Positions 58,125-64,000 of a stretch of DNA of 64,000 nucleotides are shown here, one piece after another. The notes below the pieces were generated by a model. It saw nothing but the letters and a program-made list of their open reading frames with translations, was not told the DNA's origin and made no database searches. Source of the stretch: Populus alba (Eukaryota > Streptophyta > Magnoliopsida > Malpighiales > Salicaceae); contig NC_133294.1 of NCBI RefSeq assembly GCF_005239225.2, positions 23,304,527 to 23,368,526 of the forward strand. Reading direction: 5' to 3'. Both the position numbers and the translations under genes were made by a program. The stretch's first letter is position 1; every line of letters starts with the position of its first letter.

Positions 58125-58378
58125 TGATTAGTACTTAAAAGTGCATGTTTATCAAGGTTTTATATCATCATTTTGCACTTGAAGTATCAATAACTCCTTA
58201 ACTAAATCATGTTTTATAATAACAAGTCTGATACTATAAAATGCCTTAATATATGGTAAATGTTCATCTTAAATGCAGACCTATCACATAAATTAAAAGA
58301 TTGATTGATGAATTCAACTACTAAAATTTTAAAGATAAAGAAGGGTGAAGCTTAGAAAATAGATGTTGGTGTAGTCCA
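58125..58378 (+). repeat. Truncated 3' LTR of element A
   Basis: The first 254 bp of the A-family LTR (TGATTAGTACTTAAAAGTGC...GGTGTAGTCCA), then an abrupt switch to the inverted second copy. Confidence 0.85.
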
Positions 58379-59114
58379 TGTAATAAGCGTAGATAATGCA
58401 ATGTTTGATTCCCTTAAGCTTTTCTCATCAACCCATGTAACAAGCGTTGGGCCAATAGCTCCCAAGTTAGTTGACTTTAGGGTATTAGGTGTTCAAACAC
58501 CCTTTCGGGCTTAATTGCTTAGGTTAGGAAGGCTATGAAACCAAACTTATTTACATTTTTATTTATTTATTTATTTACATTTATTATCATTGTTTTTTTT
58601 TTTGTAAATATATAATATCCCTTTTCTTTAGTTGTTACGTTTAACAAAAGAACATAAATATTGTAATAATCCAATCTGCAACCCACAATCATATGTTAAA
58701 GTGTGTGTGAAAATGAAGGTTTAAGAATACTTATATAAGTATATGAGCAGTAGCAATTAATAAAAATAAGAGAGTTTGTAAACCTGAATATTTCAAAAAG
58801 TATTCTGATAGACCTTTAACAATGTTTACTAAGATGCGTCTCAAGAGTTACTTTAACAAAAGAACTCCTTGACTCTGCCATCTTAGTAACAACGGTTTTG
58901 CAAATAGAAAACACAATTAGTGAATTTTTTTTTTAAGTATCAACTACTACCCTTTCCTCCCAACCAAAACGAGACATTGTCCTCAATGTCCTAAGGTAGA
59001 AAGACAAAGTATAAAAGACATTACCTGAAACAACGAACACTGATAAACCTGAAACATACTTAAACAAGTATATGAAATAACAAAAAAAATAATAAAACAA
59101 AAAGACACAAGGTT

Positions 59115-59768
59115 TCACAAACAAAGGCTCAAATCCAATCTAAGCTTTTTACGGCTTTCCATATGTGACCAATTTATATGACTCATGGAGGGATTAATTA
59201 CATGGATGAAAGATTGTAGTTGGTCAATTAATTGTTCAGCAGTAGCAGCAGAGATTATGATTCGTCGTGCAGAAGATGTTAGAAATTCATGTTCCACAGC
59301 TTGATCAAGGAAAGATAACAATGTATCATAAAAACCATTAAAATTTAACAAACCTATAGGTTTATGGTGAATGTGAAGTTAGGCCCAAGAGGAAATATGA
59401 AAGATCTCTTCCAATGTGCCCAGACCACTTGGTAAGGTAATGAAGGCATCAACATGATTAAACATTGTATTCAATCGATCAGACATTGTGGAGACCTGTA
59501 ATTCCTCTTCAACTGTGTTTCCAATGATGTCCCCTTTAGCTAAAGCTTTTGGAACGATACCCAAAACTTGAACACCTTCTAAGAATGCAGCTGTTGACAC
59601 ACTCCCCATTAACCCAAGGTTGCCTCCTCCATACACTAAATGAATCTTTCGCTCAGCTAATATCTGACCAAGATGATTTGTTGATTCTAAAAACTCATTT
59701 TCTTTCCCAGGACTGGATCCACCGAAAACACAAATATTTTTTATTTGATGACTTAAGGAACCTGTTAT
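59115..59768 (-). pseudogene. LOG-like gene of element A, copy 2 (start lost, one nonsense codon)
   Basis: A 654-nt frame equivalent to copy 1, read on the minus strand. The start codon is ATA instead of ATG (59766-59768), and Gln after WA is a TAA stop (59379-59381); otherwise it is open throughout, including the G run where copy 1 is frameshifted (GGGG here). Motifs: NICVFGGSS, LVYGGGNLGLMG, conserved Arg in MSDRLNTMF, LPSGLGTLEE (family PGG; first Gly is Ser here, second in copy 1). C-terminal region closes with RKKLRLDLSLCL. Intronless. The first in-frame ATG left would remove the N-terminal strand and nucleotide loop. Confidence 0.85.
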
Positions 59769-59889
59769 TTCTATACACTTTAATAGCTATTGAATGTGTG
59801 GGTTAACTAGAAATGAAGGGAAGGAAGAGAAGATTTTATAGATGAAAAATTGAAAATGCAATCATACCACCTATATGAAGGCCAGCTGG

Positions 59890-59890
<1 letters not shown>

Positions 59891-59924
<34 letters not shown>
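59891..59924. repeat. (CT)n microsatellite between the two accessory ORFs of copy 2
   Basis: About 17 units; copy 1 has a much shorter GA run at the same place (about 56032-56042). Confidence 0.9.
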
Positions 59925-59930
<6 letters not shown>

Positions 59931-60094
59931 TTTTTTTAATGAAAGCATGTGTATGTACAAGTTAAAAAAATTTGTATGTACAAGTAGTTGTGGTTGTGGC
60001 TGTGGCTCATATCTTCCCTTGGTTTTACGTCCAAGAACAACTTAAACGCCCTCTATGGGTCAGGGATAGGCTTCCCATCCAATTTTCTTAAAAA

Positions 60095-60596
60095 CTAGCA
60101 AACATGATCTTTTTTAGTTAGATTCCCAAGACTATATCGAGCATGTTCTTTATGGAATTGTGACCATAAATCATGAATTGCACGATGCACATCTCCACTA
60201 GGGTGTGTCTCAAGAGTCAATAGAAGATTATCTAAAGACTCCTTACTTAGGCCATCCTTAATAAACTGTATTTTATCTTCACAGTTTACAGATACCATTC
60301 CTAAAGAATGATATTTTGCATTACAAGTCCATCTGGCACATCTGTGACAAACTTTCAGTCGTTTTGCACGATGTTTCTTTGCAAAAGTGCTTTTACCTGT
60401 TACAGACATGTATGAAATGAAAGAATTGGACTCATATGATAATTGGACCTTTGCTTCAATTAACCAGCGAATATCTTCAGGAATTCCATGGTTCATTAAC
60501 AATCTCAATCTTTCACCTTGCACGGTAAATTTTTGCAACTTCATTTTGATGCAAAGCGAGAAAATACTTTTTTAAATTTTCAATAGTGGTGTGCAT
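60095..60596 (-). pseudogene. Accessory ORF 1 of element A, copy 2: basic Cys/His protein with virus-like features
   Basis: ATG at 60596 (MHTTIENLKKYF); a 2-nt loss near 60510-60520 shifts frame, after which 140 codons are open to TAG 60095. Order: RLRLLMNHGIPEDIRWLIEA, GKSTFAKKHRAKRLK (basic), CHRCARWTCNAKYH (C-x2-C-x4-C-x4-H), then CEDKIQFIKDGLSK. A GRST-like start, an Arg/Lys block, a CxxC pair with further Cys/His, and a short IxFIxxG-like tail is the arrangement I know from cysteine-rich nucleic-acid-binding proteins of carla- and related plant viruses (Pfam Carla_C4). That is a resemblance by eye only. It might instead be a plant zinc-finger capture. It is not like the gag zinc knuckle, whose order is CCHC. 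Confidence 0.55.
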
Positions 60597-60799
60597 TTTT
60601 TTTTAGATGAGAAGTGGAAAAGAGATGCAAAGAAAAGAGAAGGAACAAGGAATTGAACAAATATATACATAGATATCAGTTATCATGGGAAAATGAAAGA
60701 ACCAACTTAAAAGTCATGGAGTACTGTTATCCGCCATTTGATCGGGGTGAGAGAAACTAGCAAAACAAAAGTCACACAAAAACAATTTGAGAAAAAGAA

Positions 60800-62404
60800 T
60801 CAATCTTTATATACAGGATCACCCAATTCAATTGAGTCATTTTCAACTGAAAAATTATCAAAGTAAACTTTCAAACGATGTCCATTTACCTTGAAAACAT
60901 TACCATTCTTTGGATTCTCAATATCACAGGCCCCATATGGATACACATGTTTCACAATAAAAGGATTGCTCCATCTTGATCTTAGCTTTCTAGGAAATAC
61001 ATGGAGTTGAGAATTATAAAGCAAGACTTTTTGACCAACATTGAATGTTTTTCTTAGTATTTTCTTGTCATGAAACTCTTTGATTCTTGTTTTATGAATT
61101 CTTGAATTTTCATATGCATCATTTTTTATTTCCTCAAGCTTATTTATTTGTAATTTCCACATTTGACTAGCATCATTAAGATTTGAATTGAAAGCTTTAA
61201 TAACCCAATAAGCTTTATGTTCAAGTTCCACAAGCAAGTGACAAGGTTTTTCATAGACTAGTCTATAAGGTGACATATCTAATGATGTTTTATAAGCAGT
61301 TCGATAAGCTCAAAGTGCATCATTAAGTCTTAAAGACTAGTCTTTCTTATTAGGGTTTACTGTTTTCTCCAAGATTTGTTTGATCTCCCTGTTAGCAAGT
61401 TCTACTTGTCCACTTGTTTGAGGGTGATAAGGGGTGACAACTTTGTGTGTGATTCCATATTTCTTCATTAAAGACTCAAATGACTTGTTGTAGAAATGTG
61501 TTCCACCATCACTTATCATGGCTCGAGGGATTCCAAATCAACTTAAAATATTTTCTCTTAAAAACTTTATCACTATTTTGTGATCATTGTTTCAACTTGA
61601 AATTGCCTCTATCCATTTTGAAACATAATCTACTACGACTAATATGTACAAGAAACCAATGATGGAGCTTTTCTCATCCCTGCCGGTGGTTGGGTTCTTC
61701 ATTTCGATAGGCGGTTTCCTTCATGTCCCGCATGCTATTGGCTGGGTATGAGCGCCTCTCTTGTTAGCTGTCCAGGTCTGATCGGCTTGCTTAATTGCTT
61801 GATTTGGGAGGTTATAAACTGCTAATCGGCTGTGTATTTTTGTTCAAGGGAGCCTGTTCCCTTTTCTGGTTTTTAGCTGGTTTTCTCAGCTTCTTGCTTA
61901 TGTACATACTCTGTTCACTGCTGGTTTCCAGCTTGTAATGCAAGCTCGCCTTGCTCTTTTTGATCAATATATTTCTTACATTTGACCAAAAAAAAGAAAG
62001 AAACCAATGATGGAGGAAATGGATCAATAAAATCTATACCCCAACAATCAAAGATCTCAAGGATAAGAATAGGATTTAAAGGCATCATAGATCCCAACTT
62101 TTGACAATTTTCAAAAGTCTTACAGAATGCATGTGAGTCCTTGAACATGGTGGGCCAGTAAAATCCACTTTGTAAGATTTTTGCAGTTGTTTTTCTTGAT
62201 GAGAAATGACCCCCATATGCTTCAGAATGACAAAATTTAATGACACTACTTACCTCATTGTCAGGAATGCATCTTTTAAATATTTGATCAGGACAATATT
62301 TGAATAAATAAGGGTCATCCCAATAAAAGTTCTTCACTTTGTTTAAGAACTTTCTTTTATCTAGGGTACTCCAATGAGCTGGCAAATGTCCTGAAACAAG
62401 AAAA
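60800..62404 (-). pseudogene. Integrase of element A copy 2, broken and interrupted by a LINE
   Basis: Minus-strand order: zinc-binding FCHSEAYGGHFSSRKT and CKTFENCQKL (first zinc Cys pair altered: CKTF), GIDFIDPFPPS, LINE insertion, [26 protein letters not shown] terminus [18 protein letters not shown], end PVYKD at 60800. Stops lie near 61540 and at 61336-61338. Confidence 0.8.
61668..61997 (+). mobile_element. 5'-truncated LINE (L1-type) 3' end
   Basis: A 330-bp plus-strand insertion ending TTGACCAAAAAAAAG, flanked by an 18-bp duplication AAGAAACCAATGATGGAG (61650-61667 and 61998-62015). Poly-A end plus long target duplication indicates target-primed reverse transcription. The text CTTGCTCTTTTTGATCAATA before the tail is typical of plant LINE 3' ends. 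No ORF2 domain is retained. Confidence 0.8.
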
Positions 62405-64000
62405 TTAACAATATTAGCAAACCAAGGTATTGTAGAGATAGAAAATAAGGACTCATCAGGAAAGTAGTCATCGATTGGTGTGATGTTAGATCTCAAATCT
62501 GTTGTCAATCTTGACAAATGATCTGCGACAACATTTTCGGTGCCTTTTTTTGTCTTTGATTGTGATATCAAATTCTTGAAGTAACAAAATCTATCGTACT
62601 AGTCTAACCTAAGAATCCTTTTTTGAAAGAATATATTTCAAAGCTGCATGATCACTAAAAACAACAACAGGTGAGCCAACAAGATAAGACCTGAATTTTT
62701 CACACACAAATACTACTGCAAGTAATTCTTTTTCAGTGGTGGTGTAATTCATTTGAGCACTATTTAAAGTTTTACTTGCATAGTAAATCACATAAGGTTT
62801 CTTATCTTTTCTTTGTCCTAAAATAGCACCCACGACATAATCACTAGCATTACACATTATTTCAAAAGGTAATGACCAATCAGGAGGTTGAATGACAGGA
62901 GCAAAAGTAAGCAAGTTTTTAAGTTTAACAAAGGTTTTTTCACATTATTCAGTCCATTCAAAAACATTTTCCTTAGAAGGTTAGACAATGGCTTAGATAT
63001 GGCATTAAAATCTTTGATGAACCTTCTATAAAAACCAGCATGTCCTAAGAATGATCTAACATTAACAGATTTTGGTATTGGCAAGTTGGTAATTAACTTG
63101 ATTTTAGACTTGTCAACCTCAATTCCTTTCGATGAAACAACGTGACCAAGTACAATGCCATTTGTTACCAGAAAATGACATTTTTCCCAATTCAGCACAA
63201 GATTCTTCTCTTCACACCTGCTCAAAACCTTTTCTAAGTTAGTTAAACAATCATCAAATGAATCACCAAAAACAGAGAAATCATCCATAAAAATTTCAAG
63301 AAAATGTTCAACCATATCACTGAATATGCTAAACATGCATCTTTGAAATATGGCTGATGCATTACATAATCCAAAAGGCATCCTTCGATATGCAAAAGTA
63401 CCAAATGGACATGTAAAAGTAGTCTTCTTTTGATCTTTTAATGCAATTTCAATTTGATTATAACTTGAATAACCATCTAGGAAACAATAAAATTCATGAC
63501 CTGCAACTCTTTCTAGTATTTGATCCATGAAAGGTAAAGGGAAATGATCTTTTCTAGTCATTGAATTAAGTTTCCTGTAGTCAATGCACATGTGCCAACC
63601 AGTAATAGTCCTAGTTGGAATTAACTCATTTTTCTCATTTGTTATCACAGTGACTCTAGACTTCTTGGGTACAACTTGGGTAGGACTTACCCATTTGCTG
63701 TCCGAAATAGGATAAATGATTCCATTATCTAGAAGCTCAATAATTCCACTCCTCACTACTTCTTTCATATTAGGATTAAGCCTTTGTTGCATTTCTCTAG
63801 AGGGTTTAGCATTTTCCTCTAAATAAGTCCTGTGTGTGCAAATCAAAATGGTCCATCATAATGCATTTTTGTACATTTTTAGAGTTTTTAATAACTTACC
63901 TTTTTGATGTGCATTAAGTTTAGAAGAAATTATTACCGAAAAAGTTTCATTTTCTCCAAAAAATTAGTATTTCAGATTGAATGGTAACTGCTTCAAATCA
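62405..64000 (-). pseudogene. Reverse transcriptase and RNase H of element A copy 2
   Basis: RT is open from about 63846 to 62950: GIIYPISDSKWVSPTQVVPK, CIDYRKLNSMTRKDHFPLPF, FLDGYSSYNQIEIA, FGLCNASAIFQRCM and the catalytic IFMDDFSVF. It then shifts frame at LLRKMFLNGLNN (near 62960). RNase H (62609-62914) reads MCNASDYVVGAILGQ, with Asn where copy 1 has the catalytic Asp (MCDAS), then TTTEKELLAVVF and SDHAALKYILSKKDS. The 154 bases beyond 63846 are the protease-RT linker with a roughly 27-bp deletion relative to copy 1. Confidence 0.82.

Larger units (their letters stand above)
37607..58378 (+). mobile_element. Element A: Athila/Tat-like Ty3/gypsy LTR retrotransposon with two accessory genes
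   Basis: Order: 5' LTR 37607-39463, PBS 39470-39487, gag from 39696, protease (split by element B at 41235-51633), RT, RNase H, integrase to 55320, a Cys-rich ORF at 55529, a LOG-like ORF at 56171, purine-rich tract at 58111-58124, truncated 3' LTR 58125-58378. Without element B it is about 10.4 kb. The pol order PR-RT-RH-INT, the PBS and the absence of a chromodomain place it among non-chromoviral (Athila/Tat) Ty3 elements. Every ORF carries stops or frameshifts, so it is dead. The 3' LTR is cut after 254 bp by the junction with an inverted second copy. Confidence 0.85.
58379..64000 (-). mobile_element. Second copy of element A, inverted, truncated at both window edge and junction
   Basis: On the minus strand the order from 64000 down is RT, RNase H, integrase, Cys-rich ORF, LOG-like ORF, 3' non-coding, ending at 58379 where copy 1 would be near 57630. 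Its PPT and 3' LTR are absent. Coding identity to copy 1 is high by eye, with independent lesions. It contains a LINE fragment at 61668-61997. Its 5' portion lies beyond the window. Confidence 0.85.

Noticed and set aside
1..64000. CRISPR arrays, bacterial operons, rRNA or tRNA genes
   Set aside because: Nuclear plant DNA with spliced genes; no regularly spaced identical repeats with unique spacers, no rRNA sequence and no complete tRNA fold was recognised.

Overview
This is a 64-kb piece of a plant (eudicot) nuclear genome. The genes contain spliceosomal introns with GT-AG borders, the spacers are AT-rich, and the right half is nested Ty3/gypsy LTR retrotransposons. Gene content and a recurring short repeat (best copy about 21655-21850) fit Salicaceae, most likely Populus or Salix. 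That placement comes from recall of poplar sequences, not a search.

Left half (1-31 kb), gene-bearing. The N-terminal coding part of a BRI1-like receptor kinase (BRL1/BRL3 type) runs off the left edge on the minus strand. Then come a small RraA-like protein gene with a leader intron (9300-9800, +), a three-exon F-box/LRR gene of the FBL10 type (10943-13150, +), a nine-exon COP9 signalosome subunit 6 gene (14146-17905, -) and a fifteen-exon peroxisomal import receptor PEX5 gene (22883-30899, +). The exon chains for the last three were built by hand; all junctions keep frame, giving about 589, 306 and 748 residues. The genes are functionally unrelated neighbours. PEX5 has one GC-AG intron and a possible 36-nt in-frame cassette exon.

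Middle (31-37.6 kb). Decayed transposons: two pieces of a Ptta/En-Spm (CACTA-type) transposase gene split by a minus-strand LTR-like block, and the first 130 bp of another LTR of the same family.

Right half (37.6-64 kb), a nest of retrotransposons. Element A (37607-58378) is an Athila/Tat-like Ty3 element. Its pol is interrupted by element B (41235-51633; target duplication CTATT). B carries a solo LTR of the A family in its 5' LTR (duplication TTGTT) and a 2.9-kb solo LTR of a third family in its protease (duplication CTTGT). A second, inverted A copy fills 58379-64000 and has a 3'-LINE fragment inserted (18-bp duplication).

Most interesting: between integrase and 3' LTR, where Athila elements usually have an env-like ORF, both A copies carry the same two extra genes. 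One is a small basic Cys/His protein resembling the cysteine-rich nucleic-acid-binding proteins of some plant RNA viruses. The other is an intronless LOG-like gene (cytokinin riboside 5'-monophosphate phosphoribohydrolase family). Each has a TATA-like box 55-75 bp upstream of its start. The two LOG copies are broken by different single lesions, so the ancestral element probably carried an open LOG-like frame. A retrotransposon mobilising a cytokinin-activation gene beside a virus-like cysteine-rich protein is the best candidate here for an undescribed system.
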